Assembly: GCA_038209965.1 (NCBI GenBank)
Contig: JBBQXF010000005.1
Span: forward strand, 1-64,000
DNA: 64,000 nt
Source of the DNA: JALONO01 sp038209965
GTDB lineage: Bacteria > Bacteroidota > Bacteroidia > Cytophagales > Thermoflexibacteraceae
Reading direction: 5' to 3'
Shown here: piece after piece, positions 17,136-26,810 of the stretch
Layout of the letters: every line of letters starts with the position of its first letter
Numbering within the stretch: the stretch's first letter is position 1
Notes under the pieces: model-generated
What the model saw: the letters and a program-made list of their open reading frames with translations, nothing else
Database searches by the model: none
What the model was told of the DNA's origin: nothing
Program-made: the position numbers and the translations under genes

Positions 17136-17558
17136 ATGATCATGCAACACAAATTCTTGGTTCTATCGGCCCTCCTCTTTGCCACGGCAATCCTGTACAG
17201 TTTCACCCAATCGACCGCCCAAGACGATGAAACCAGTGAACTGGCCCTGTTGATGCGCCAGATGTACACCGACTCCGAACAGATCAAAACGGCGATATTG
17301 GAGAAAAAACTGCCCGCCGATTTTCGGGAGAAGTTCAAGGCCATCCATACTGCCATACCCACCGATGCGGGCGTGCGCGACCAGAATTTTGCCCTGTTGA
17401 GCGATGCCTTCCTCAAGCAGATGGACAAAGTATATGTGGGCAAAAATCAGGTGGAGAATTTCAATAAAATGGTCAACGGTTGCATTGCTTGCCATTCCAC
17501 CTATTGCCCGGGCCCGATCAAGCGGATCCAAAAGTTGACTATCCCAAAGAAACGCTAA
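17136..17558 (+). CDS. Small exported cytochrome c-like protein
   Basis: This 140-residue protein has an N-terminal signal or anchor (residues ~8-25, cleavage possible after STAQ). A helical domain follows, with one haem-binding motif, CIACH, late in the chain, followed by STYCPGPIKRI. A single CXXCH near the C-terminus preceded by helices resembles the cytochrome c' or 'c family, cell surface' layout. It probably carries electrons in the periplasm; the partner is unknown. It starts 18 bases after tsaD, so readthrough from that unit is likely. ATG 17136 was chosen; ATG 17142 is an alternative. Confidence 0.78.
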   Translation: MIMQHKFLVLSALLFATAILYSFTQSTAQDDETSELALLMRQMYTDSEQIKTAILEKKLPADFREKFKAIHTAIPTDAGVRDQNFALLSDAFLKQMDKVYVGKNQVENFNKMVNGCIACHSTYCPGPIKRIQKLTIPKKR

Positions 17559-17725
17559 ATTAACCGCCCCTAACTTGGAACGGTTCATCTGGTGATTAAA
17601 ATTAGTGGTGGAATGGGCCAGCGAGTAATTTGAGGAACAATGTCCCGCAGGGCAAGATCAGCGAATTTGGTGGCCCCAAAACCATTTTGGGCCGGGCCAG
17701 AAATGCCCCGAAGTCCTCTATTCCA

Positions 17726-18022
17726 CTAGCGTTTGCGGATTTGTCCCTCGAGATCGTTGATGGCACTATAGATTTTTTCGGCTTCTTTTACAATATCACC
17801 GACCACCTTTTGCCCATCAGCTTTGGCACTGTTCAGGGGCTGTTCTTTGCGCTCGGCCAATGTGTCGAGCAAGTTTTTGAGGGCATCCCGGTATTTGTCC
17901 AGACGATATGAAAGCCGGTCGCGGGTGTTGTTGCCTTTGTCTGGCGCATACAACATGCCCACTAGTGCTCCCACCGCAATGCCCGAAATAAACCCAACGA
18001 TGGTGTTAGTTGCTTTTCCCAT
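17726..18022 (-). CDS. YtxH domain membrane protein
   Basis: This 98-residue protein starts with one glycine-rich transmembrane helix (about residues 8-26, FISGIAVGALVGMLYAP), the hallmark of the YtxH (gas-vesicle-associated/general stress) family. A long charged amphipathic or coiled-coil helix follows. In other bacteria such proteins are stress-induced; the role is unclear. The ATG at 18022 is preferred over the longer frame because it places the TM helix in the family position. A -7 box is at 18087-18094. Confidence 0.78.
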   Translation of the reverse strand: MGKATNTIVGFISGIAVGALVGMLYAPDKGNNTRDRLSYRLDKYRDALKNLLDTLAERKEQPLNSAKADGQKVVGDIVKEAEKIYSAINDLEGQIRKR

Positions 18023-18086
18023 GATAATTAAACAAAATAGAAGCTTATCAAAAAAACGAAGGGCTGACATTACGCCATCTCCCTTA

Positions 18087-18094
18087 CAAATATA
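18087..18094 (-). promoter_or_regulatory. -7 box for the YtxH gene
   Basis: TATATTTG on the minus strand, 64 bases upstream of the ATG at 18022. Confidence 0.4.
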
Positions 18095-18132
18095 AACGTT
18101 TGGCGACCAAAAAAGTGCCCAATGGGCCCGGT

Positions 18133-19290
18133 TTATTTGTTATCGATCAGGCCCCGGCCACTTTTGCGGATTTTCCCTTCCCCGCTCAACGATTCGGAAA
18201 TGGAGTTGAGCAGTCCGTTCACAAAGTTATAGCTGCGGGGAGTGCTGTACTCCTTGGACAATTCAATATACTCATTGATGCTCACTTTGACCGGAATACT
18301 GGAAAAGTGCAGCATTTCGCTGATAGCCATGCCCAAGATGATCCGATCGACGGCCGTGATCCGGTTTATGTCCCAGTTTTGGGTGCGCTCGCCGATCAGA
18401 ACCTCGCTTAGCGCGTCCTCTTCCACGGTGTATTGAAAAAGTTGCTCGAAGAACACGCGGTCATCTTCCCAGTTGGCCGACAGCTCGTGCAGGGCCACAT
18501 TCTCTGCCTCGGCCAGCGCCTTGAGGGTTTTGCCGGCCATGCTGCGCACGATGGTCCGGTCTTCGGTCCAATTGATGTCTTCCTCCTCAAAAAAAGCGGT
18601 CAATTCCTCATTGGCAAAAATAAAATTGCGCAAAATGTGGTTGACGATCTCAATGTCTTTTTCATCCGTGCGCTCGGCCAGTTCGCGGTAATCGAGATAG
18701 ACCTGATCTTTGACCAGCAGTTTGTACCATTGGCGGAGCTGGTCAGGGTCCAAGCGCACATTGCGGCGAATGCTCTCCGATTTGAACAGTTCATGGCGAC
18801 GAAGCCGATCCACGAGCAGGTTATCGACCAACTTGGCTTCATAGGCCAGCTCGACGCCTTTTTTGCGGCTTTTCTCCTCCATGTCATGGCGGGCCAAATC
18901 GCCAAACTCCACCAAAAGTTGGAGCGATTTCAAATAATGGTCAAATATTCCTTCCGCTTCGCGCACCATCCCTTTGCTCAAAAACTGGTAATCTTTTTGA
19001 ACCTGGACTTTGTAGAAGTTGAGGGCGGCCGCCACCGACCGCATGACCTTGGGGGCAATAGGCTCTTCGCTGATCACGCTACCAGCCTTGTAGCTATTTT
19101 TGAACAGCTTGGTGGCCGTTTCGCGTTCGGCGGCCAGCTTGACTGGATCCTGTGGCTCCATCGAGTTGAGGTCGGGCAGAAAATCGCCCGCTATCTGATC
19201 AATGGCCAATTGATAGTTGGATTTTTGGCATTGCACGTAAGAATAGAGCGTTTGCATGGCCTTAATGCGAAGTATCCGGCGATTGAGCAT
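18133..19290 (-). CDS. nusB: Transcription antitermination factor NusB (long form)
   Basis: This 385-residue protein is the elongated Bacteroidota version of NusB. The helical N-terminal ~230 residues are an extension, and the C-terminal ~140 residues carry the NusB fold, with WDINRITAVDRIILGMAISE and the late INEYIELSKEYSTPRSYNFVNG signatures. NusB with NusE binds boxA RNA to suppress termination in rRNA operons. The ATG at 19290 gives the common start MLNRRILRIKAMQ. A -7 box at 19317-19324 lies 26 bases upstream. tRNA-Ala lies on the opposite strand upstream. Confidence 0.92.
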   Translation of the reverse strand: MLNRRILRIKAMQTLYSYVQCQKSNYQLAIDQIAGDFLPDLNSMEPQDPVKLAAERETATKLFKNSYKAGSVISEEPIAPKVMRSVAAALNFYKVQVQKDYQFLSKGMVREAEGIFDHYLKSLQLLVEFGDLARHDMEEKSRKKGVELAYEAKLVDNLLVDRLRRHELFKSESIRRNVRLDPDQLRQWYKLLVKDQVYLDYRELAERTDEKDIEIVNHILRNFIFANEELTAFFEEEDINWTEDRTIVRSMAGKTLKALAEAENVALHELSANWEDDRVFFEQLFQYTVEEDALSEVLIGERTQNWDINRITAVDRIILGMAISEMLHFSSIPVKVSINEYIELSKEYSTPRSYNFVNGLLNSISESLSGEGKIRKSGRGLIDNK

Positions 19291-19316
19291 GGGGTATTTA
19301 TTTAGAAAAAGTGGCG

Positions 19317-19324
19317 CAAAATTA
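19317..19324 (-). promoter_or_regulatory. -7 box for nusB
   Basis: TAATTTTG on the minus strand, 26 bases before the chosen ATG. Confidence 0.5.
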
Positions 19325-19527
19325 GGCAATCGCCCAACAAGCTAACAACAAACCTTGACGTAAATATTTTTTAATTCCTTCCACCAATCGCAACAAACTG
19401 GTTACAAGGCAATTGGGATTGGTTTTTTATTTGCTACACTTGCTGGGCCACAAAATTATTGAAGATTTGTGGGGCAAGCCATTGTTTTTTTGGATTGAAG
19501 TACTAGTTTTGCTCCTATAAATCCAAA

Positions 19528-19601
<74 letters not shown>

Positions 19602-19657
19602 CTTGTGTTTTTCTGATCGCATTGGTGTTTTAATATTATTAACTTTATTCGTAATTG

Positions 19658-19695
19658 AAAAAAGGCGTCCCAAATTCATGGGGACGCCCTTTTTA
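19658..19695. terminator. Bidirectional terminator between tRNA-Ala and lgt
   Basis: An 8-bp GC-rich stem (19664-19671 with 19681-19688) has a 9-base loop, flanked by A6 on the left and T5 on the right. It can end the tRNA transcript on the plus strand and lgt on the minus strand. Confidence 0.8.
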
Positions 19696-19714
19696 TTGAT
19701 CCATTTTCTCCTCG

Positions 19715-20800
19715 TTAAGCTTTTTTCATAAACGATCGTGCCAATACAATGACTCCAATCACGACCATGGGAATGCTTAGGTTTTGGCCTTGGTTCAGCG
19801 GCAGATCATTCTCGAACGCCACTTGGTTTTCTTTCAAAAACTCGTAAAAAAAGCGCAGGGTGAACAAAATGACGACAAACAAGCCGAAAATTTGTCCTTC
19901 GGGCGTGGCAGCTTTTCGCTTGGACCACAACCAGTAAAGCAGCAAGAACAAGAAAAGGCAAGAGATGGCTTCATACAACTGGGCCGGGTGGCGCGGGATG
20001 CCATACACCCTGAACTCGCTGAGATTGGGGATGTTAAATTGCACTGGGCCAAAGCTCCGCAAATGTTCCTTTACTTCGCCCCGGGCCAAAATGCCGTTCA
20101 TGGCCGAATAGAGAAAAGAATAGTTTTGGTTGTTCTTGGCGGTGGAATTGTCAAATTCAAGTTTGATGTCCAAGGGGACATACGTGATCCCGTCCACAAT
20201 GGTGTCATTGCCCACGCTGCGCTGCACGTCCATCCCTTTAAAACCACTGATGGAACCCGCCTGTTCGCGGCTTTGCAAGTCTTGCTCCAGCCAATTGGTG
20301 AAAATGACGGCCGTGGGCGCATTGGAGGGCTTGCCGATGATTTCGCCGTTGACGAAATTGCCCAGGCGGATCATGCAGCCACCCAAGGCTACCACGATCA
20401 CGATCCGATCCAACACCCAAAGGTAGGTTTGCCCTGAGGCCCGCCGCGAACGCGAATAGAGCCAAATGCCAAACAAAATCCCCACCGTGGCCCCGTGGCT
20501 GGCCAGTCCGCCTTCCCAAACTTTGAGGATCTCAATCGGATTGGCCAAATAGTAATCGGGCTGGTAGAACAAGCAATGGCCCAAGCGGGCCCCGATCACG
20601 GTGGAGGCAATCATATAGAGCATCATAGCGTCCAGGTCCGCCTCGGGCTTGCGCTCGGCCCGGAAAATGCGCGACATGATGATCTGGCCAAAAAAGAAGC
20701 CCGAGGCAAACAACAGGCCATACCAGCGCGGGGTAAGCCCACCAATGGAGAACCCGATTTCGGGGCTGGCATTCCAGATGAGAAAAGCAAGTTCGTTCAT
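19715..20800 (-). CDS. lgt: Prolipoprotein diacylglyceryl transferase
   Basis: This 361-residue polytopic membrane enzyme transfers diacylglycerol from phosphatidylglycerol to the lipobox cysteine of prolipoproteins. Family marks are GGLASHGATVG (catalytic-region His), RLGNFVNGEIIGKPS (equivalent to RxxNFxNxE) and the late R-HPAQLYEA segment with TLRFFYEFLKE. It is longer than E. coli Lgt (291) because of an insert of ~70 residues after the NGE motif, usual in Bacteroidota. The ATG at 20800 begins right after a -7 box (20805-20812). Lipoproteins made in this window, such as the PHM-like protein, would be its substrates. Confidence 0.95.
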   Translation of the reverse strand: MNELAFLIWNASPEIGFSIGGLTPRWYGLLFASGFFFGQIIMSRIFRAERKPEADLDAMMLYMIASTVIGARLGHCLFYQPDYYLANPIEILKVWEGGLASHGATVGILFGIWLYSRSRRASGQTYLWVLDRIVIVVALGGCMIRLGNFVNGEIIGKPSNAPTAVIFTNWLEQDLQSREQAGSISGFKGMDVQRSVGNDTIVDGITYVPLDIKLEFDNSTAKNNQNYSFLYSAMNGILARGEVKEHLRSFGPVQFNIPNLSEFRVYGIPRHPAQLYEAISCLFLFLLLYWLWSKRKAATPEGQIFGLFVVILFTLRFFYEFLKENQVAFENDLPLNQGQNLSIPMVVIGVIVLARSFMKKA

Positions 20801-20804
20801 GAAG

Positions 20805-20812
20805 CAAATATA
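20805..20812 (-). promoter_or_regulatory. -7 box for lgt, close to the start codon
   Basis: TATATTTG on the minus strand ends only 4 bases before the ATG at 20800, which predicts a leaderless or near-leaderless mRNA. Confidence 0.45.
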
Positions 20813-20912
20813 GAGTGTTTGGCCGTTTTGGGAAATAGGATTGGTTGGTTGGGCACAGATAACCGCAAAAATCCAGTTTGGGGCCCGGCTTTCCATTGTG
20901 CCCAGAATCGCC

Positions 20913-20920
20913 TACCTTCG
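20913..20920 (+). promoter_or_regulatory. -7 box for uvrA
   Basis: TACCTTCG, one base away from TAnnTTTG, 25 bases before the GTG start at 20946. It supports that start over the longer open frame from 20841. Confidence 0.4.
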
Positions 20921-20945
20921 CGGTTTCTCAACAACCAGGGCTATT

Positions 20946-23777
20946 GTGGCTAATCCAACCAAACATTCAGAGGAGCGCATCGAGGTGTTTGGTGCCCGCG
21001 AGCACAACCTCAAAAACATTGATGTCAGCTTCCCGCGCAACCAACTCATTGTGGTCACTGGCATTAGCGGCAGCGGCAAATCTTCGCTCGCCTTCGACAC
21101 CATTTACGCCGAGGGGCAGCGCCGCTACATGGAGAGTTTTTCGGCCTATGCCCGGGGATTTATCGGGAGCATGGAACGGCCCGACGTGGACAAGATCAAC
21201 GGCCTGAGCCCGGTCATTTCCATCGAACAAAAAACCACCGGGCGCAACCCCCGCTCCACAGTGGGCACCACGACCGAGATTTATGACTTCCTCCGCCTGC
21301 TGTACGCCCGGGCGGGTGAGGCCTACTCCTACGTAACGGGCCTGAAAATGGTGCGCCAAAGCGAGGATCAAATCATTGATTTCTTGTTTAGCGAATTTAA
21401 TGAACAAAAAATGACCATTTTGGCCCCCATTGTCAAGGGCCGCAAAGGACACTACCGCGAGTTGTTCGTCCAGATTGCCAAAATGGGCTACAATAAAGTA
21501 CGCGTTGATGGCGAGGTGATGGAAATCTCCCCCAAAATGCAGTTGGATCGCTACGCCATTCACGACATTGAGGTGGTCATTGACCGGGTCATTGTGCGGG
21601 AGGTGGATCGCTACCGCATCACCCAATCCCTCAAAACTGCCCTCAAAGAAGGCAAGGGCATTATGATGACCTTGGACGATAAGGGCCAAGTGCGCCATTT
21701 TTCCAAGTTCTTGATGGATCCCATATCGGGCATTGCCTACGACGAGCCGGCCCCCAATATGTTTTCGTTCAACTCGCCCTACGGAGCTTGCAATCATTGC
21801 AACGGGCTGGGCGTGATCGAGGAGTTCACCAGCACCTCGATCGTGCCCGACGATTCGCTCAGCATTAGCGCCGGGGCCATTGCCCCACTGGGCGAATACC
21901 GCGACATTTGGGTGTTCAAACAGTTGGAGAGCATCCTCAAAAAGTACAAAGTGGGGCTTAGCACTCCGTTCAACAAGATTCCGCCCGAAGCGGTGGAGGT
22001 GATCCTCAATGGCAGTCAAGAAGAAGTAGCCGTCAAATCGGTCAAATATCCCGGTCAAGATTGGAACACCAGGTTTGAGGGCATTGTCACCTTTTTGAAA
22101 AAACAGTTGGAAGCGGGCGGCGATGTGGAATGGATCAAGGAATTTATGGATTCCAAGACTTGCCCAACCTGCCACGGGGCCCGCCTCAAGATCCAATCGC
22201 TCCATTTCAAGATTGGGGAAAAAAACATTTCCCAACTTGCTCAAATGGACGTGCGCGAATTGCAAACTTGGTTTGCCCAACTGCCACCCAAATTGTCGGA
22301 AAGACAAGCGGCCATTGCCACCGAAGTACTCAAAGAAATCAACAAACGGGTCGGTTTTTTGCTGGGGGTGGGCCTCGATTACCTCACCCTGGATCGCACC
22401 ATGCGCACGCTATCGGGCGGGGAAAGCCAGCGTATCCGGCTGGCCACCCAAATCGGCACCCAGCTCGTGGGAGTGCTCTATATCTTGGACGAACCCAGCA
22501 TTGGCCTCCACCAGCGCGATAACCAGAAGCTCATCGGTGCGCTAAAAGACCTGCGCGACTTGGGCAACTCAGTCATGGTAGTGGAGCACGACAAGGACAT
22601 GATGCTCGAGTCGGACTACTTGGTCGACATTGGGCCGGGGGCGGGCCGCCACGGCGGGCGAGTAGTGGCCGCAGGCACGGTCGCCGAGTTTATGCGCGTG
22701 CCCAGCCTCACTGCCGATTACCTGAGCGGGCGGTTCCAAATCGCAGTGCCTGCCCAGCGGCGGGCGGGCACTGGCAAGTTCCTCCAACTGCTGGGGGCCA
22801 CGGGCAACAACCTCAAAAACGTGGATCTGAACTTGCCACTGGGCAAAATGATTTCTATCACCGGGGTATCGGGCAGTGGCAAGTCATCGCTGATCCACGA
22901 TACGCTTTACCCGATCCTAAACCGCTATTTCTTCCGGGCCAAAAAAGACCCCTTGGCCCACCGCGAGATCCGAGGGCTGGAACTAATCGATAAAGTGATC
23001 GAGATCGACCAAACACCGATTGGCCGCACTCCGCGATCCAACCCGGCCACCTACACCGGCATGTTTACCGACATCCGGGCGATCTTCAGCGATCTGCCCG
23101 AATCCAAGATCCGGGGCTACAAACCGGGCCGTTTTTCGTTCAACGTGAAAGGGGGCCGCTGTGAGACGTGCGAAGGGGCGGGCAAGAAAACCATCGCGAT
23201 GGATTTTTTGCCCGATGTGCTGGTGGATTGCGAAACATGCAAGGGCAAACGCTATAACCGTGAAACGCTGGAAGTCCGTTTCAAGGGGAAGTCCATTGCT
23301 GATGTGCTGGACATGACGGTGGAGCAATCGGTCGGTTTTTTTGAGTTCATGCCGCGCATCTTGCGCAAAGTGGAGGCCCTCAACGACGTCGGCCTGGGCT
23401 ACATCACCCTCGGCCAGCACGCCACCACCCTCTCGGGCGGGGAGGCGCAGCGCGTAAAACTGGCCACTGAACTTTCCAAAAAAGACACGGGCAACACGCT
23501 CTACATCCTCGATGAACCCACCACCGGGCTGCATTTTCAAGACATCAAGCTCCTGCTGGATGTGTTGAACAAATTGACCGACAAGGGCAATACCGTGCTG
23601 ATCATTGAGCACAATATGGACATGATCAAGGTGGCCGATCACGTGATCGACGTTGGGCCCGAAGGCGGCGACAAAGGGGGCATGATCGTGTGCGAGGGCA
23701 CGCCCGAACAAGTGGCGGCCCATGCGACCAGCCATACCGGGCATTTTCTCAAGCTGGAATTGGCGGCCAACCACTGA
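20946..23777 (+). CDS. uvrA: Excinuclease ABC subunit UvrA
   Basis: This is a 943-residue DNA-damage sensor of nucleotide excision repair, loaded with UvrB. Both ABC ATPase modules are complete: Walker A GISGSGKSSLAF near residue 35 and GVSGSGKSSLIHD near 640, with signatures LSGGESQRIRLA and LSGGEAQRVKLA. Zinc-binding CXXC pairs are present (CNHC, CPTC...; CETC...CETC). Start: no ATG fits the family N-terminus, so I propose GTG 20946 (V read as Met), directly downstream of the promoter box. The gene is divergent from lgt, with 145 bases between starts. Downstream is a convergent sensor gene. Confidence 0.96.
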   Translation: MANPTKHSEERIEVFGAREHNLKNIDVSFPRNQLIVVTGISGSGKSSLAFDTIYAEGQRRYMESFSAYARGFIGSMERPDVDKINGLSPVISIEQKTTGRNPRSTVGTTTEIYDFLRLLYARAGEAYSYVTGLKMVRQSEDQIIDFLFSEFNEQKMTILAPIVKGRKGHYRELFVQIAKMGYNKVRVDGEVMEISPKMQLDRYAIHDIEVVIDRVIVREVDRYRITQSLKTALKEGKGIMMTLDDKGQVRHFSKFLMDPISGIAYDEPAPNMFSFNSPYGACNHCNGLGVIEEFTSTSIVPDDSLSISAGAIAPLGEYRDIWVFKQLESILKKYKVGLSTPFNKIPPEAVEVILNGSQEEVAVKSVKYPGQDWNTRFEGIVTFLKKQLEAGGDVEWIKEFMDSKTCPTCHGARLKIQSLHFKIGEKNISQLAQMDVRELQTWFAQLPPKLSERQAAIATEVLKEINKRVGFLLGVGLDYLTLDRTMRTLSGGESQRIRLATQIGTQLVGVLYILDEPSIGLHQRDNQKLIGALKDLRDLGNSVMVVEHDKDMMLESDYLVDIGPGAGRHGGRVVAAGTVAEFMRVPSLTADYLSGRFQIAVPAQRRAGTGKFLQLLGATGNNLKNVDLNLPLGKMISITGVSGSGKSSLIHDTLYPILNRYFFRAKKDPLAHREIRGLELIDKVIEIDQTPIGRTPRSNPATYTGMFTDIRAIFSDLPESKIRGYKPGRFSFNVKGGRCETCEGAGKKTIAMDFLPDVLVDCETCKGKRYNRETLEVRFKGKSIADVLDMTVEQSVGFFEFMPRILRKVEALNDVGLGYITLGQHATTLSGGEAQRVKLATELSKKDTGNTLYILDEPTTGLHFQDIKLLLDVLNKLTDKGNTVLIIEHNMDMIKVADHVIDVGPEGGDKGGMIVCEGTPEQVAAHATSHTGHFLKLELAANH

Positions 23778-23879
23778 GGTCTTCTTTTGGTCGACAATGG
23801 GCCAGAAATCGGTCCCGGCATTTGAACCAGCGCGCAATTGGTTTGCCAAATATCATTGCGGGCCACCATTGCGCTGCGG

Positions 23880-25859
23880 CTATTCCCAGCGGATGGGGCG
23901 CAAGTGGGTAATGTTGCGCATAAACACCGAAATGCCATTGACCTGTTTGTCCACATTGATCAAGGGCGAAAAATTGGTTTCGTAATAATTGTCGGAGTGA
24001 TCCAGCCCTTTGTAATTCTCCACCGTGGTGAACGATTCGCCGTTCAATGCCCGGAGGTACTCCCTTCGGCGCCTCTCATGGATGTGAGCTGGCACAAAGT
24101 CAAACACATTTTGCCCAACCCGGACATCTTTGCCACTGTCGCGCTTAAACTGCCGTTTCAGGGCTTCGTTGATCACTACCAAGTTAAATTGCTCGTCCAA
24201 GGAAAATACCGAGGTGTCGGTTTGGTTGAGAATTAGGTTGAGATTTTCCTCTTTTTCGCGCAGTTCGCTTTGCACCCGGTGCATTTCTTCTTGGGTGGCC
24301 AATAATTCTTCCACATTTTGGCGCATTTCCTCTTCTTGTGCACGCAACTGCTCACTGGCCAACTGGCTCTCTTCAAATAAGCCGCGCATTGTTGCATTGC
24401 TTTTCACAGCCGCCAGCGTAACGGCAATCCGATCCGAAAGACTCTCTACAAAAGCGATCTGGTGATCGGCAAATCGCTCAAAACCAGCAATTTCCAAGAC
24501 GCCATATACTTTTTGGTCGGTTTTCAGGGGCACAATCAGCAAACAGCCGGGCGTGGTTTCGCCCAGTCCCGAGGTGATTTCGGTATATCCGTTGGGCAAA
24601 TTGGTATAAAAAGCCGTGCTGCCTTCCCAAGCCGCTTGGCCGAGCAGCCCATTGCCCATGGGTACTTCTTTTTGTAGGTATTTTCGCTTGTCGTACGCGT
24701 AGGCACTGGTCAGGGCAAGCACCTGTCGGCCATTTTTTTCGTGGACAACAAACAAACTTCCCTGATTGGCACCAATGTATTTGACCAAGTTGGCAATGAT
24801 CTGGTAAGCCATTTCTTCTTGGTTTTGGACGTTGGCCCGCAGGATATCGGCAAACTTGGCAATTCCGGTGCTGGTCCATTGACTTATTTTGTCCACTTCG
24901 TCGGCTTTCTTCAGATCTTCGCGCATGGAGCGCAATGCCTGCCCGAGCACATCCTGCTGGCCACGGACTTTGAGGTCTTGGTCAAAGTTGCCCTTGCCCA
25001 CTTCCTTGGCAAAGGCGGAGGTGTCCGTGAGATAATCGGCCACTTGGTTGATCCCGGCCATAATGTTCCCCAATTCATCCTTTTGCTTACGGTCGGCCAG
25101 TGCCGCCGCCGGATTGCCCGAGGCCAACTGCTGCACTGCTTTGGAGATACTGGGCAGGGCAGAAAAGATTTGACGATCAAAAAACCAATAACCCGCCGAC
25201 ACCACAGCCAAATTCAGGATGCTCAAAGCCAACAGCCACCCAAACAAGCGCGTTTGCTTGGCCGCGCGAAATTGATCGAGGTCAAAGGTGACATCTTGGG
25301 CCAAACTGGCGACCCGGGGAATCCCTTGGTTGATAAAGTTGAGGTTTGATCGGATCTGGAGCCGAATATCGTCAGTCTGGTTGACCTGCAACGGGCCGCC
25401 ATTGGCCGAATCTTGGTAGGTTTTGCGTTTGGCCGATTCGCTCAAATTGGTGGCCAAGGCCTCCGCACCCACTTTGATTTCGTGCCAAAGGACTTCAATT
25501 TCGGACAATTTAAACTGCAATTCGGGGGGGCAGGGTGTCACGTTCACCGCATTTTCATTGCTTGCCCGGTAGGTTCCGCCCCGCTTCAAGAGCGCGAGCC
25601 GATCATCTACCTGCCTGATTTCTTCGGCCAGCGCCAAGGTTTGCGCGTCTTTGGCATCCTCGGCCAAATAGCGCAGCAAAAAACCAGTTTTGTAGAGGGA
25701 GGAATAATTTTCTTGGCTGATCCGCCGGAGGAGAGCATCACCGCCCGAAAAGTACTTGGCCAGCAGGCTACCGATGATCAAACCGTTGCTCACCACCAAC
25801 AAGGCAACAAGCATAAAGTAAAGCAGGATTTTAGCCCTTAGGTTTAGTTGCGCAAACAT
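23880..25859 (-). CDS. HAMP-GAF-PAS membrane sensor without a kinase domain
   Basis: This 659-residue protein has TM1 (~9-33), an extracytoplasmic helical sensor region (~34-200), TM2 (~203-224) and a HAMP-like linker (~225-280). A GAF domain follows (~340-480, with MGNGLLGQAAWEG), then a coiled coil rich in Glu and Gln (~485-545) and a PAS domain (~548-655, with FSLDEQFNLVVINEALKRQF). It ends there: no histidine kinase, GGDEF, methyl-accepting or phosphatase output is present. The C-terminus resembles Bacteroidota GAF-PAS sensors that signal by protein contact. It is monocistronic; no response regulator is adjacent. Confidence 0.8.
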   Translation of the reverse strand: MFAQLNLRAKILLYFMLVALLVVSNGLIIGSLLAKYFSGGDALLRRISQENYSSLYKTGFLLRYLAEDAKDAQTLALAEEIRQVDDRLALLKRGGTYRASNENAVNVTPCPPELQFKLSEIEVLWHEIKVGAEALATNLSESAKRKTYQDSANGGPLQVNQTDDIRLQIRSNLNFINQGIPRVASLAQDVTFDLDQFRAAKQTRLFGWLLALSILNLAVVSAGYWFFDRQIFSALPSISKAVQQLASGNPAAALADRKQKDELGNIMAGINQVADYLTDTSAFAKEVGKGNFDQDLKVRGQQDVLGQALRSMREDLKKADEVDKISQWTSTGIAKFADILRANVQNQEEMAYQIIANLVKYIGANQGSLFVVHEKNGRQVLALTSAYAYDKRKYLQKEVPMGNGLLGQAAWEGSTAFYTNLPNGYTEITSGLGETTPGCLLIVPLKTDQKVYGVLEIAGFERFADHQIAFVESLSDRIAVTLAAVKSNATMRGLFEESQLASEQLRAQEEEMRQNVEELLATQEEMHRVQSELREKEENLNLILNQTDTSVFSLDEQFNLVVINEALKRQFKRDSGKDVRVGQNVFDFVPAHIHERRRREYLRALNGESFTTVENYKGLDHSDNYYETNFSPLINVDKQVNGISVFMRNITHLRPIRWE

Positions 25860-26030
25860 GGGTCAAAAATGAAGTAAGCTTACTGCAAGGTATTGGCTTT
25901 TTCTCAAAATAGAACTAACATTACAACAGATTGGCTTTTCAGCGAGATTATTGCACGGCAAGTGACAAGCTTGGCTGCAATAATTGTGCTCCGCGCATTA
26001 TTCTAACCAACATTGATCAACGAACGGCAA

Positions 26031-26807
26031 ATGTTATACCACAAGATTTTTTCGCATGAATCTTCGCAGGAATGGGTAGTACTCATCCATGGCGCGGGTG
26101 GTAGTTCTTCGATCTGGTTCAAGCAGTTGCGCGAGTACATTGCCCATTTTAATGTGCTCTTGTTGGACCTGCGCGGGCATGGCAAGTCCAAGGACGTGTT
26201 CACCAACCGGCAGTACTCGTTTCAGGATGTGAGCCGCGATGTGATCGAGCTGATGCAGCACCTGGAAATCCGCCAAGCCCATTTTGTGGGGGTCTCACTG
26301 GGCACCCTCATTATCCGGACCATTGCCGAGCTGGACATTGGCAAAGTGAAATCCATGATCTTGGGCGGGGCCATTACCCGGCTCGATATCAAGTCGCGGT
26401 TTCTGGTGTGGCTGGCCGACATGGCCAATCCCATCATCCCATTTATCTGGATCTATAAAATCTGTGCCTATATCTTGATGCCCCGCCGCCGGAACACCGA
26501 ATCCCGCACGATGTTCATCGAAGAAGCCAAAAAACTCCGCCAAACGGAATTCTTGCGCTGGTTCACCTTGACGGCCAGCCTCAACCCACTGCTAAAATAT
26601 TTTCAGGAAAAAGATTTGCCCATCCCCACCCTATATTTGATGGGCGACGAAGATTATATGTTTTTGCCCCAAGTGCGCAACTTGGTCAAATTGCACAAAT
26701 ATTCCGTCTTGGAAGTGATCGATAACTGCGGCCACGTGTGCAACGTGGAGCAGCCCGATATTTTCAATCAGTTGTCAGTAAATTTTATCAAGTCCAAATC
26801 TGGTTGA
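26031..26807 (+). CDS. Alpha/beta hydrolase fold protein
   Basis: This 258-residue hydrolase has the oxyanion motif HGAGGSSSIW near residue 22, the nucleophile elbow GVSLGT near 89, an acid in GDEDYMF and the catalytic histidine in CGHVCNVEQP. The lid region carries hydrophobic helices (~130-155). The substrate is unknown (ester, lactone or amide). The ATG at 26031 is used because the open frame begins only at a TTG 18 bases earlier. The first hairpin-repeat array begins directly after its stop codon, so the 3' UTR of this gene consists of repeats. Confidence 0.85.
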   Translation: MLYHKIFSHESSQEWVVLIHGAGGSSSIWFKQLREYIAHFNVLLLDLRGHGKSKDVFTNRQYSFQDVSRDVIELMQHLEIRQAHFVGVSLGTLIIRTIAELDIGKVKSMILGGAITRLDIKSRFLVWLADMANPIIPFIWIYKICAYILMPRRRNTESRTMFIEEAKKLRQTEFLRWFTLTASLNPLLKYFQEKDLPIPTLYLMGDEDYMFLPQVRNLVKLHKYSVLEVIDNCGHVCNVEQPDIFNQLSVNFIKSKSG

Positions 26808-26810
26808 GCC

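Noticed and set aside
20967..22307. 446-codon open frame antisense to uvrA
   Set aside because: It is a shadow of the GC-rich uvrA coding frame, with no promoter, signal or family resemblance.
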